Shown here: one piece after another, positions 1-6,710 of the stretch
How positions within the stretch are numbered: position 1 is the first letter of the stretch
Layout: every line of letters begins with the position of its first letter
Translations under genes and position numbers: made by a program
Notes under the pieces: model-generated
Databases searched by the model: none
Seen by the model: the letters and a program-made list of their open reading frames with translations, nothing else
Told to the model about the DNA's origin: nothing
Source: Alphaproteobacteria bacterium
GTDB taxonomy: Bacteria > Pseudomonadota > Alphaproteobacteria > Bin95
Direction: 5' to 3'
NCBI GenBank assembly: GCA_022822125.1
Contig: JAJECF010000179.1
Span: 1 to 13,407 of the forward strand
DNA: 13,407 nucleotides

Positions 1-347
1 TCGGTGAACTCCTGCCCGCGCCGGTCGTACCACTCGCCCATCCGCCGGTAGCTCTCGGGATGGTAATGCCAGTCCGTCCCGAAGGCGGCGGCGACGGATT
101 CCGGCGTGATGTCGTCATGGGTCGGCCCGATGCCGCCGGTGGTGAACACATAGTCGTAGCGCGCCCGGAGCGCGTTGACGGCCGCGACGATCTCCTCGCG
201 GATGTCGGGCACGATGCGCACTTCCGAGAGCCGGATGCCGATCTCGTTCAGGCCGTTGCCGAGAAAGGCGATATTCCTGTCCTGGGTGCGGCCCGAGAGA
301 ATCTCGTTGCCGATGATGCAGAGCGCGGCGGTAACCATATTGGCCAT
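1..347 (-). CDS. CinA/MoaB-fold molybdopterin-binding protein (competence/damage-inducible protein A family), 5' part only
   Basis: This is the N-terminal 115 or so residues of a protein whose gene runs off the left edge. GNEILSGR at residues 13-20 and TTGGIGPTHDDIT at 69-81 are signatures of the MoCF-biosynthesis (MoaB/MogA/CinA N-terminal) fold, where the GGxGP(T/S)xDD loop contacts the pterin or a nucleotide. Alphaproteobacteria usually carry a short form of about 250 residues that lacks the C-terminal nicotinamide-nucleotide amidase domain of full CinA. Which form this is cannot be seen. The ATG at 347 is preferred over the in-frame ATG at 338 because AGGAC lies about 8 nt upstream of it. 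The gene diverges from map across 348-513. Family membership is clear; the true substrate of the short forms is not established. Confidence 0.88.
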   Translation of the reverse strand, partial: MANMVTAALCIIGNEILSGRTQDRNIAFLGNGLNEIGIRLSEVRIVPDIREEIVAAVNALRARYDYVFTTGGIGPTHDDITPESVAAAFGTDWHYHPESYRRMGEWYDRRGQEFT

Positions 348-401
348 GGGGGCTGTCCTGGGGCGGCGGGCCGGGCGGAGGATAGCCCCGCCGGACGCGC
401 T

Positions 402-429
402 CTTGAAGACGGCGCTGAAATGTTATGCT
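402..429 (+). promoter_or_regulatory. possible sigma70-type promoter for map-radC
   Basis: The 166-bp divergent region between the CinA-like gene and map contains TTGAAG (403-408), then TATGCT (424-429) after a 15-bp spacer. The hexamers are plausible but the spacer is short, and alphaproteobacterial promoters are hard to call by eye. This is the best candidate in the gap; I saw no operator-like palindrome. Confidence 0.25.
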
Positions 430-513
430 GGTGGCCGCCCCTGTCCGTAGCACCCGTCCGGAGCCTCGATGCAGCTCAAGCGCCAACAGACCCGCCGCCG
501 GGAAGACGAGATC

Positions 514-1287
514 ATGATCCACACTGAGGACGACCTTGCGGCCATGCGCAGGGCGGGGCGGCTTGCGGCGGAGGTGCTGGACCATGTGACGCCGCATGTC
601 GCGCCGGGCGTGGCGACGGAGCAGCTCAACACGCTTTGCCACGACTTCATCCTGGCGCATGGGGCCGTGCCGGCGCCGCTCAATTACAAGGGCTTCCCGA
701 AGTCGATCTGCACCTCGATCAATCATGTCGTCTGCCACGGGATTCCCGGGCCCCGCCGGCTCCGCGACGGCGACATCCTCAATATCGACGTCACCGTCAT
801 TCTCGACGGCTGGTACGGCGATACGAGCCGCATGTTCCTGGTCGGCGAGGGGGTCGGCGTGAAGGCCCGCCGGCTGGTCGCGGCCACGCATGAGGCGCTG
901 ATGCGCGGCATCGACGCGGTGCGTCCGGGCGCGTATCTGGGCGATATCGGCCACGCCATCCAGGCCTATGCGGAGCCGATGGGCTTTTCCGTGGTGCGGG
1001 ATTTCTGCGGCCACGGCCTCGGGCGGGAATTCCACCAGCCGCCGAGCGTGCTGCATTTTGGGCGGCCTGGCGACGGGCCGATGCTGCGCGAGGGCATGTT
1101 CTTCACCATCGAGCCGATGATCAATGCCGGCCGCTTCCATGTGAAGATCCTCGCCGACAACTGGACGGCCGTCACCAAGGACAAGTCGCTCTCGGCCCAG
1201 TTCGAGCACACGGTGGCGGTGGTGCCGGACGGGGTCGAGGTGCTGACCTGGTCGCCGAAGGGATGGGACAGGCCGCCCTATGCGTGA
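514..1287 (+). CDS. map: type I methionyl aminopeptidase
   Basis: This cytoplasmic metalloprotease removes the initiator methionine from nascent proteins. All five metal ligands of the pita-bread fold are visible in the 257-residue product: D92 and D103 (NIDVTVILDGWYGD), H167 (FCGHGLG), E200 (FTIEPM) and E231 (QFEHTV). H75 (VCHGIPG) matches the substrate-contacting histidine. The absence of an N-terminal SH3-binding or zinc-finger extension is usual for bacterial enzymes. The ATG at 514 gives the normal family length and has GGAAG about 8 nt upstream. An in-frame ATG at 469, with GGAG about 8 nt upstream, would add 15 basic residues (QLKRQQTRRR...) and cannot be excluded. The 3' end overlaps radC by 8 nt, so the two are probably cotranscribed, as in many alphaproteobacteria. 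Confidence 0.96.
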   Translation: MIHTEDDLAAMRRAGRLAAEVLDHVTPHVAPGVATEQLNTLCHDFILAHGAVPAPLNYKGFPKSICTSINHVVCHGIPGPRRLRDGDILNIDVTVILDGWYGDTSRMFLVGEGVGVKARRLVAATHEALMRGIDAVRPGAYLGDIGHAIQAYAEPMGFSVVRDFCGHGLGREFHQPPSVLHFGRPGDGPMLREGMFFTIEPMINAGRFHVKILADNWTAVTKDKSLSAQFEHTVAVVPDGVEVLTWSPKGWDRPPYA

Positions 1288-2014
1288 CGGGCCCGCCAGC
1301 GGAGCGGGGCCGCCGACAGAGGGCGCGGAGCGGCTGCGCAAGCAGCGGCAGGGGCACAGGGAGCGCCTGCGCCGGCATTTCCTGGAGAACCTGCACGGCG
1401 ATATCCGCATGCGGGACTACGAACTGCTGGAGCTGCTGCTGTTCGGCGCCTATCCCCGGCGCGATGTGCAGCAGATCGCGCGGGACCTGGTCCGCACTTT
1501 CGGCTCTCTGGCGGGCGTGCTGGCGGCCGAGCCGGCCGCGCTGCTCCGGGTCCGGGATGTGGGCGAGGCGGCGGTCGCGCTCATCAAGGTGGCCGAGGCG
1601 CTGGGGATCGAGCTTGCCCGCGAGGCCGCGGTCTCCGGGGATATGCTGGGCGATTACGACGCCGTGGCCGCCTATTGCCGGGCCAGGATGGGCCGGCGGC
1701 CGGTGGAGGAATTCCGCATCCTGTTCCTGGACAGGAAGAACCGCCTGATCCTGGACGAGCGCCAGGCCAGCGGCACGATCGACCATGCCCCCGCCTATCC
1801 GCGCGAGGTCTGCCGGCGGGCGCTCGATGTCGGCGCGGCCGGCATCGTTCTGGTCCACAACCACCCGAGCGGCGACCCGACCCCGTCCGGCGCCGATGTG
1901 GAGGTCACCCGGCGCATACAGGCGGCCGCAAAGACGCTCAATATCGCCGTGCTCGACCATTTGGTCGTCACCCGCGGCCGGATACTGAGCTTCAGGTCGA
2001 AGGGCCTGCTGTAG
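1280..2014 (+). CDS. radC: RadC family protein (JAB/MPN+ metalloprotease-like)
   Basis: The product is 244 residues, normal for the family. Residues 45-115 form the N-terminal helical part related to helix-hairpin-helix DNA-binding domains (LLLFGAYPRRDV, then VRDVGEAAVALI). Residues 125-244 are the JAB/MPN+ domain with the JAMM metal motif HNHPSGDPTPSGAD: H193, H195 and D206 are the expected zinc ligands, followed by the conserved LDHLVV (225-230). The family was named for a proposed role in DNA repair that was later withdrawn, and its activity remains unproven; the fold suggests a zinc isopeptidase or nuclease-associated role. It overlaps map by 8 nt and probably has no promoter of its own. 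It converges on the tauE-like gene across the repeat-bearing gap. Confidence 0.95.
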   Translation: MRDGPASGAGPPTEGAERLRKQRQGHRERLRRHFLENLHGDIRMRDYELLELLLFGAYPRRDVQQIARDLVRTFGSLAGVLAAEPAALLRVRDVGEAAVALIKVAEALGIELAREAAVSGDMLGDYDAVAAYCRARMGRRPVEEFRILFLDRKNRLILDERQASGTIDHAPAYPREVCRRALDVGAAGIVLVHNHPSGDPTPSGADVEVTRRIQAAAKTLNIAVLDHLVVTRGRILSFRSKGLL

Positions 2015-2030
2015 AGCGCGCGCCGCCCGC

Positions 2031-2060
2031 GGGCGGAATGCAGCCGCCGCCCGTCTCCCC
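2031..2060 (+). terminator. possible terminator after radC
   Basis: GGGCGG (2031-2036) and CCGCCC (2047-2052) can pair around a 10-nt loop 16 nt after the radC stop, followed by a pyrimidine-rich stretch (GTCTCCCCTTT). The first arm also sits in a 14-bp perfect GC palindrome (2023-2036). There is no clean T run, so this is a weak call. Confidence 0.3.
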
Positions 2061-2063
2061 TTT

Positions 2064-2205
2064 CCTCACCCTGAGTAGCGTCCGCGTCAGCAGGTGCGCA
2101 TCGAAGGGCCGGTGCGCGGCCGCCGCCATCCTTCGATGCGCTTCCCCTTCGGCAAGCTCTGGACAGGCTCTCGATACGCGGCTGGCGCCGCTACTCGGGA
2201 TGAGG
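2064..2205. repeat. palindromic intergenic repeat element (alphaproteobacterial type)
   Basis: Outer arms CCTCACCCTGAGTAGCG (2064-2080) and CGCTACTCGGGATGAGG (2189-2205) are inverted copies with two mismatches. A perfect 12-bp inverted pair, GCGCATCGAAGG (2096-2107) and CCTTCGATGCGC (2130-2141), is nested inside. This resembles the abundant CCTTCGA...CTCAGGATGAGG repeats found between genes in many alphaproteobacteria; that link is from memory of the motif. The element fills the gap between convergent genes and can fold into a long hairpin, so it may act as a bidirectional terminator or RNA-stability element. No protein-coding signal is seen here. Confidence 0.8.
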
Positions 2206-2263
2206 ACAAAGGACCGTGGCTACGGCAGGGAGGCGCCGCGCCATCGGTTCCGATCAACGACCG

Positions 2264-2324
2264 CTGGTATCAGGATGAGGAAGCGCGGCTGCCAGTGCTC
2301 CAGCGCGCACTACTCAGGATGAAG
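2264..2324. repeat. partial or degenerate copies of the same intergenic repeat
   Basis: Two more fragments of the right arm follow the complete element: GGTATCAGGATGAGG ending at 2280, and CTACTCAGGATGAAGG at 2309-2324. The second is preceded by GCGCGGCTGCC (2283-2293), which parallels CGCGGCTGGC just before the right arm of the complete copy. The left halves are missing or decayed. The remaining DNA to 2403 shows short GC-rich inverted repeats (for example GTCCG-AC-CGGAC near 2353-2364) but no gene. Confidence 0.6.
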
Positions 2325-2403
2325 GGACAGAGGGGCGACATGCCGCCCGTCGGTCCGACCGGACAGTGAGGCACCGGACCATGACATCCCGGCGGCGGGG
2401 TCG

Positions 2404-3159
2404 TCAGCCGACAAGGTAGCGGGCGGCAAGTATGGCGCCGAGCAGGGCCAGCAGCGCCAGCACGGCCTTGCGGAAGACCTCCGCCGGCAGGCGGCGGCGG
2501 AGCGCCTCCCCGAGCTTCACCCCCGCCCAGACCGGCAGCAGCCCCAGCACGGAAAGGACGGCCGCGGGGCCGGTCAGCAGCCCGGCCTGCGACAGGCCGA
2601 CGGCCATGGCGAGGCTGGAGAAAGTGAAGACGCAATTGATAGCCTGCACGAAGCGGTTCGGGTCCAGCCCGAGCGCCAGCAGATAGGGCAGCAGCGGCAT
2701 GACCTGCGAGCCGGTCAGGCCGTTCACCGCGCCGTTGACGAGCCCGACCGGCCATTGCAGCGGGCGCTCCAGGCGCGTCGGCAGGCTGAGCGCCGGGCGG
2801 GCGAGCGCGAAGGCGGCGTAACCCGCCAGCACCGCCCCGAGCACGGCCCCGGCGGCGAGCGGATCGACCCATACCAGAAGCATGACGCCGAGCGCGATGC
2901 CCGGCAGCGCCGCCAGGCAAAGCGGCCAGAAGCGCCGGACGGTCTCGCGGAAATGGCCCGCGCCGCGCATCACCAGCAGGTTGCTCGCAATGGAGGGCGC
3001 CAGCACCAGCGGCAGCGCCTCGCGAATGCCGATGGCGAGCGCCAGCAGCGGCAGCGCGCAGGTCGAGAAGCCGAGGCCGGTCGCGCCCTTGACGAAGGCG
3101 GCGACGAGGAAGGCGGCGGCGGTGGCGGCGAGCGTTTCCGGCGCCGTCCAGTCAGTCAT
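2404..3159 (-). CDS. TauE/SafE family (DUF81) membrane permease
   Basis: The product is a 251-residue polytopic inner-membrane protein with about eight hydrophobic segments (near 9-27, 33-50, 78-98, 101-120, 136-160, 172-192, 196-215 and 230-250). The family's two-fold repeat is visible: FVKGATGLGF at residues 22-31 and the related GLVNGAVNGLTG at 139-150. Characterised members export sulfite, sulfoacetate or other small organosulfur anions, but most, including this one, have no proven substrate. The start overlaps the thiL stop by 8 nt, with AGGG about 8 nt before the ATG inside thiL, so it is the last cistron of the glyA-to-thiL chain. A transport role tied to thiamine would be speculation; the pairing may only reflect shared transcription. 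Confidence 0.9.
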   Translation of the reverse strand: MTDWTAPETLAATAAAFLVAAFVKGATGLGFSTCALPLLALAIGIREALPLVLAPSIASNLLVMRGAGHFRETVRRFWPLCLAALPGIALGVMLLVWVDPLAAGAVLGAVLAGYAAFALARPALSLPTRLERPLQWPVGLVNGAVNGLTGSQVMPLLPYLLALGLDPNRFVQAINCVFTFSSLAMAVGLSQAGLLTGPAAVLSVLGLLPVWAGVKLGEALRRRLPAEVFRKAVLALLALLGAILAARYLVG

Positions 3160-4042
3160 GCCGCCAGCCCTGCCGCGCGAGCGGGACCGGCGTCCCCGCT
3201 GCGTCGAGGACCGTCACGCCCGCGCCCGCGACGATGCGGCCGACGGGAATGGCGGCGCTCTCCCGCGCGGCAAGCACCAGTTCGTAGTCGTCGCCGCCGG
3301 TGAGCGCCTCCAGCCGGGCTTCGGCTCCGAGCGCCGCCACTTCCGGCGAGAGCGGCACGGCCTCCAGGTCGATGACGGCGCCGACGCCCGAGGCGCGGCA
3401 GATATGGCCGAGATCGGCGATGAGCCCGTCAGAGATATCGGCCGCGGCCGCCGCGCCCTCGGCCGCGCCGAAACGGGGCGAGGGCAGCCAGTAGCGCTCC
3501 GCGAGGCGCGGCGCGTCGAGCTCGCCCCTTACGGCCTTCAGCCCGAAATGGCCGTCGCCGACGGGGCCGGTGACGAAGACGCGGTCTCCGGGCCTCGCGC
3601 CGGAGCGGCGAACCGGGAGGGCGGTCGAGCCGAAGGCGGTGACAGTGAGCGTGAGCGCGCCCGGCGTCGCCACCGTGTCGCCGCCGAGCAGCGAGAGGCC
3701 GAACGCCTCCTGGTCCTCGGCGAGGCCGGCGGCGAAGCCCGCCAGCCACGGGTCGTCGATCCAGGCCGGCAAGGCGAGGTTGAGCAGGTAGCCTTCCGGC
3801 CGCGCGGCCATGGCGGCGAGGTCGGAGAGGTTGCAGCGCAGCAGCCGGCGCGCAATCAGGCCGGGCGGGCCGCCGGCGGGAAAATGGACGCCTTCGACCA
3901 TGGTGTCCGTGGTGACGATCGTCTTCCGGCCCGCGGGCGCGTCGAGCAGCGCGGCGTCGTCCTCCAGCCCGCCCGCGCCGGGGGCGGTGGCGAGCGGCGC
4001 CAGGAAACGGCGGATCAGCTCAAATTCGCCCGACCGGCTCAT
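3152..4042 (-). CDS. thiL: thiamine-monophosphate kinase
   Basis: ThiL uses ATP to phosphorylate thiamine monophosphate to thiamine diphosphate, the last step of the pathway, in the cytoplasm. The 296-residue product has the PurM/AIR-synthase-like kinase signatures in order: EDDAALL (27-33), TTDTMVEGVHF (44-54), NLSDLAAMAA (71-80), GGDT (120-123), DISDGLIADLGHI (202-214) and TGGDDYEL (248-255). The aspartates of these motifs bind Mg-ATP and substrate. The first motif reads EDD where many homologues have GDD, a mild change outside the acidic pair. The ATG overlaps the nusB stop as ATGA (4039-4042), and the 3' end overlaps the TauE-like gene by 8 nt. No TPP riboswitch could precede it, since it begins inside nusB. 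Confidence 0.95.
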   Translation of the reverse strand: MSRSGEFELIRRFLAPLATAPGAGGLEDDAALLDAPAGRKTIVTTDTMVEGVHFPAGGPPGLIARRLLRCNLSDLAAMAARPEGYLLNLALPAWIDDPWLAGFAAGLAEDQEAFGLSLLGGDTVATPGALTLTVTAFGSTALPVRRSGARPGDRVFVTGPVGDGHFGLKAVRGELDAPRLAERYWLPSPRFGAAEGAAAAADISDGLIADLGHICRASGVGAVIDLEAVPLSPEVAALGAEARLEALTGGDDYELVLAARESAAIPVGRIVAGAGVTVLDAAGTPVPLARQGWRHD

Positions 4043-4521
4043 GCTCCGTCGAGCCCGCCGGGCCGCGCGCTGTGGGCGATGCGGTCGAACACGGCGGTCG
4101 CGAAGCGGGCCTGCGGCTCGTCGAAGAAGTCGCCCACAAGGTCCGTATATTCGCGGATGGCGACGCGCGGCGGCACGTCCGGCTCATAGAGCAATTCGGC
4201 CGCGCCCAGCCTGAGCGCCGCGCGGAGCACCGGCTCCAGCCGTCCGAGCCCGTGCTCCCTGGAGAGCGCCGCCGAGACCGCACTGTCGATATCGCGCCTG
4301 TGGGCCGCCACGGAGCGGAGCAGGCGGTCGAAGAAGCGCCGGTCGGCGTCGAGCCGGATGCCTTCGAGGTCATGGCCGAGGCGGTGGCGCAGGAACTGCT
4401 TCGACACCGCTTCGGCCGATTCGCGGTTCATCTCCGCCTGGTAAAGCGCCTGGAGCGCGGCGAGGCGCGCGAGGCGCCGCCGGCTGGGAGGCGCGTCCTC
4501 GCGGTCGCCGGTGGGCGTCAA
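4039..4521 (-). CDS. nusB: transcription antitermination factor NusB
   Basis: NusB pairs with NusE (ribosomal protein S10) at boxA RNA to keep RNA polymerase processive, mainly on rRNA operons. The 160-residue, mostly helical product shows the family hallmarks: RRLARLAALQALYQ at 15-28, LEPVLRAALRLGAAELLY at 95-112, and VAIREYTDLVGDFF...RFATAVFDRIA at 120-149. The start is a TTG at 4521 that shares TTGA with the ribH stop. No ATG lies between the ribH stop and the conserved first helix, and the next in-frame ATG (residue 31) would delete that helix. No strong Shine-Dalgarno precedes the TTG, so translation may depend on ribosomes finishing ribH. ribH-nusB-thiL is a common alphaproteobacterial order. 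Confidence 0.93.
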   Translation of the reverse strand: MTPTGDREDAPPSRRRLARLAALQALYQAEMNRESAEAVSKQFLRHRLGHDLEGIRLDADRRFFDRLLRSVAAHRRDIDSAVSAALSREHGLGRLEPVLRAALRLGAAELLYEPDVPPRVAIREYTDLVGDFFDEPQARFATAVFDRIAHSARPGGLDGA

Positions 4522-4952
4522 TCCGGCCGCCCGAGCGCCTGCTTCAGTACGACGGTCTTGAGGCAGGCATGGGCGGCTTCGGCGCCCTTGTTCTTGCCCG
4601 AGACGCTGGCGCGGATGCGCGCCTGCTCGCCGTTCTCGCAGGTGAGGAGGCCGAAACCGAGCGCGAGCTTGCGCTCCACCGCGAGCGTTTGCAGCGCGCG
4701 GCTCACCTCCGAGCAGAGATGGTCGTAATGGGTGGTCTCGCCGCGAATGACGCAGCCGATGGCGATAAAGCCGTCGAAACGCTTCGGCGAGTCGAGCGCA
4801 ATCGAGATCGCGACCGGCAGTTCGAACGCGCCGGCGACGTCGTAGCGGTCCCAGCTGTGGCCGGCCTCGTCGATGACGGCGGCGGCCCCGGCGATCATTT
4901 CGTCGCAGATATCCCGGTAATAGGGCGCGACCACCATCATGATGTGGGCCAA
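4518..4952 (-). CDS. ribH: 6,7-dimethyl-8-ribityllumazine synthase
   Basis: RibH condenses 5-amino-6-ribitylaminouracil with 3,4-dihydroxy-2-butanone 4-phosphate, the penultimate step to riboflavin, normally as pentamers or 60-mer capsids. The 144-residue product has the substrate loop GAFELP (41-46), the catalytic segment GCVIRGETTHYDHLC (66-80) with H75 matching the proton-transfer histidine of the TTH motif, and R114 in ARIRASVSGKNKG (111-123), which aligns with the conserved phosphate-binding arginine. The start is a TTG at 4952, since AAGGAGG (4960-4966) lies exactly 7 nt upstream. The ATG at 4940 would form an ATGA overlap with ribBA but is 19 nt from that site and would cut into the first beta strand. 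The gene overlaps ribBA by 16 nt and nusB by 4 nt. Confidence 0.94.
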   Translation of the reverse strand: MAHIMMVVAPYYRDICDEMIAGAAAVIDEAGHSWDRYDVAGAFELPVAISIALDSPKRFDGFIAIGCVIRGETTHYDHLCSEVSRALQTLAVERKLALGFGLLTCENGEQARIRASVSGKNKGAEAAHACLKTVVLKQALGRPD

Positions 4953-6121
4953 AGGCTTTCCTCCTTGGGGATCGGCCGCCGGCCGGCGATATGCAGGTCG
5001 TAGCCGTCGAGGCCGACGACATGCCGGTCGCTGTCGGACAGCAGGATCATGTTGACGACGCCGAGATCGCGCAGGATCTGCGCGCCGACGCCGTAATCGC
5101 GGAGCGGCGGCCGGCCGCGCGACTCGCGGCTGTCGAGTTCGGCCTTGATCCGCGCCGAGAGCAGCGCCGTGTGGCGTTCGCGAAGCAGCATCACCACGCC
5201 CCGGCCCTCCTGGCCGATGGCCGTCATGGAGCGCTGCAACTCGCCGCCGCGGCCCCGGTGCTGGTCGCCCAGCACGTCTTCGAGGATGTTGAAGGCGTGC
5301 GCGCGCACCAGCACCGGTTCGTCGCCCGAAAGCTCGCCCTTCACCAGCACCTGGTGCTCCACGCCGTCGATCTTGTTGCGGTAGACGATGAGCTTGAAAT
5401 GCCCTCCGTAGCGGCTTTCAAACTCCGATTCGACCACCTGCTCCACCAGGATGTCCTGCCGCCGGCGCCAGGCGATCAGGTCCTCGATGGCGCCGATCTT
5501 GAGATTGTGGAATTGCGCGAAGGGCACGAGGTCCGGCAGCCGCGCCATGTTGCCGTCATCGTTCATGATCTCGCAGATCACGCCGGAGGGGTTGAGCCCG
5601 GCGAGGCGCGCAATGTCGACCGCGGCCTCCGTATGGCCGGCCCGCACCAGCACGCCGCCCTCGCGCGCCTCCAGCGGAAAGACGTGGCCCGGCGTCGAAA
5701 TGTCGTTGCCGTTCCTGTCCGGGTCGATGGCGACCGCGATGGTGCGCGCCCGGTCCGGGGCGGAAATGCCGGTGGTCACACCTTCCTTGGCCTCGATGGA
5801 CACGGTGAAGGCGGTGGACTGGCGCTGCTCGTTCTCGCGCGGCATCAGCGGCAGGCGGAGTTCCTTCACGCGCGCCGGCGTCAGCGCCAGACAGATGAGC
5901 CCGCGCCCGTATTTCGCCATGAAATTGATCGCGTCCGGTGTCGCCATCTGCGCCGGAATGACGAGATCGCCCTCGTTTTCGCGATCCTCGTCGTCCACGA
6001 GGATGAACATGCGCCCGTTGCGGGCTTCCTCGATGATCTCCTCGATGGAGGAGAGATAGCCGAGGTCGTCCGTCGTGCGGGGCGCAGGCGCGCGCATCAG
6101 CCCGTCGAGATTGCTAGCCAC
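4937..6121 (-). CDS. ribBA: 3,4-dihydroxy-2-butanone 4-phosphate synthase fused to a degenerate GTP cyclohydrolase II domain
   Basis: Residues 22-220 are an intact DHBP synthase (RibB), which makes the four-carbon unit of riboflavin from ribulose 5-phosphate. The acidic loop DDEDRENEGD (43-52), TTGISAPDRA (116-125) and the GHTEAAVDIARLAGL region (162-176) are all present. Residues 225-394 align with GTP cyclohydrolase II, but the three zinc cysteines of the GECLTGD...RCDCG motif are replaced by N278, R289 and R291, and the QEGRGIGL segment reads RERHTALL. This half is therefore unlikely to hydrolyse GTP; such inactive fusions, sometimes called RibBX, are known in proteobacteria. GTG at 6121 is the best start (GGAGG with a 9-nt spacer, 8-nt overlap with ribE); ATG at 6097 is the alternative, giving 386 rather than 394 residues. 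Confidence 0.93.
   Translation of the reverse strand: MASNLDGLMRAPAPRTTDDLGYLSSIEEIIEEARNGRMFILVDDEDRENEGDLVIPAQMATPDAINFMAKYGRGLICLALTPARVKELRLPLMPRENEQRQSTAFTVSIEAKEGVTTGISAPDRARTIAVAIDPDRNGNDISTPGHVFPLEAREGGVLVRAGHTEAAVDIARLAGLNPSGVICEIMNDDGNMARLPDLVPFAQFHNLKIGAIEDLIAWRRRQDILVEQVVESEFESRYGGHFKLIVYRNKIDGVEHQVLVKGELSGDEPVLVRAHAFNILEDVLGDQHRGRGGELQRSMTAIGQEGRGVVMLLRERHTALLSARIKAELDSRESRGRPPLRDYGVGAQILRDLGVVNMILLSDSDRHVVGLDGYDLHIAGRRPIPKEESLWPTS
4960..4966 (-). promoter_or_regulatory. strong Shine-Dalgarno deciding the TTG start of ribH
   Basis: AAGGAGG reads on the minus strand inside the 3' end of ribBA, with a 7-nt spacer to the TTG at 4952-4950. It is one of the strongest ribosome-binding sites in the chain and supports TTG over the downstream ATG codons. 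Confidence 0.8.
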
Positions 6122-6710
6122 GACCCAGATCCTCCAATTGGCGGGCAAGGTAGCGCGCCAGCATGTCGATTTCCATGTTGACCGCGTTCGCCGGCTCCAG
6201 GCTGCCCAGAGTGGTGTGCGCGAGCGTGTGCGGAATGATGTTGACGCCGAAGCGCCTGCCCTCCACCTCGTTGACGGTGAGCGACACGCCGTCGAGCGCA
6301 ACCGAGCCCTTGGAGGCGACGAAGCGCGCCAGCGCCTCCGGGGCCTCGAAAGTGAAGCGCACGCTGTCGCCCTCCGGACGGCGCGACACCGTCCGCGCCA
6401 CCCCGTCCACATGGCCGGAGACGATATGCCCGCCGAGCTCGTCGCCGACGCGGAGCGCGCGTTCGAGATTGATCCGGGTGCCCTCGCGCCAGCCGCCGAG
6501 CGTGGTGCAGGCGAGCGTCTCGGCCGAGGCTTCGACGGCGAAGACGCCGGGCCGCGCCGCGACGACGGTGAGGCAGGCGCCCGAGCAGGAAATCGAGGCG
6601 CCGAGCGCGATGTCCGAGGTGTCCCAGGCCGTCGCGATCTCGAAGCGGGTGTCGCCCCGCCGCTCGACGGCCTCGATGCGCCCGATATCGGTGACTATGC
6701 CGGTGAACAT
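6114..6710 (-). CDS. ribE: riboflavin synthase, alpha chain
   Basis: This enzyme dismutates two 6,7-dimethyl-8-ribityllumazine molecules into riboflavin and 5-amino-6-ribitylaminouracil, the last pathway step, typically as a homotrimer. The 198-residue product has the invariant N-terminus MFTGIV and the two tandem lumazine-binding barrels: residues 1-90 with SCSGACLTVV (41-50) and TTLG (69-72), and 93-190 with GGHIVSGHVDG (93-103), KGSVALDGVSLTVN (134-147) and PHTLAHTTL (160-168). The first barrel has SGACLTV where the second has DGVSLTV, the usual asymmetry. GGGAGG lies about 10 nt before the ATG. The gene overlaps ribD by 16 nt and ribBA by 8 nt. Confidence 0.96.
   Translation of the reverse strand: MFTGIVTDIGRIEAVERRGDTRFEIATAWDTSDIALGASISCSGACLTVVAARPGVFAVEASAETLACTTLGGWREGTRINLERALRVGDELGGHIVSGHVDGVARTVSRRPEGDSVRFTFEAPEALARFVASKGSVALDGVSLTVNEVEGRRFGVNIIPHTLAHTTLGSLEPANAVNMEIDMLARYLARQLEDLGRG

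Noticed and set aside
469..513. Upstream ATG of map at 469
   Set aside because: It has a usable GGAG, but the added 15 basic residues match nothing in the family and the 514 start gives the usual length. Not fully excluded.
115..1410. Long minus-strand open frame of 431 codons opposite map
   Set aside because: High-GC shadow: composition is Arg/Pro/Ala-rich low-complexity, it crosses two genes, and the plus-strand frame carries all Map catalytic residues.
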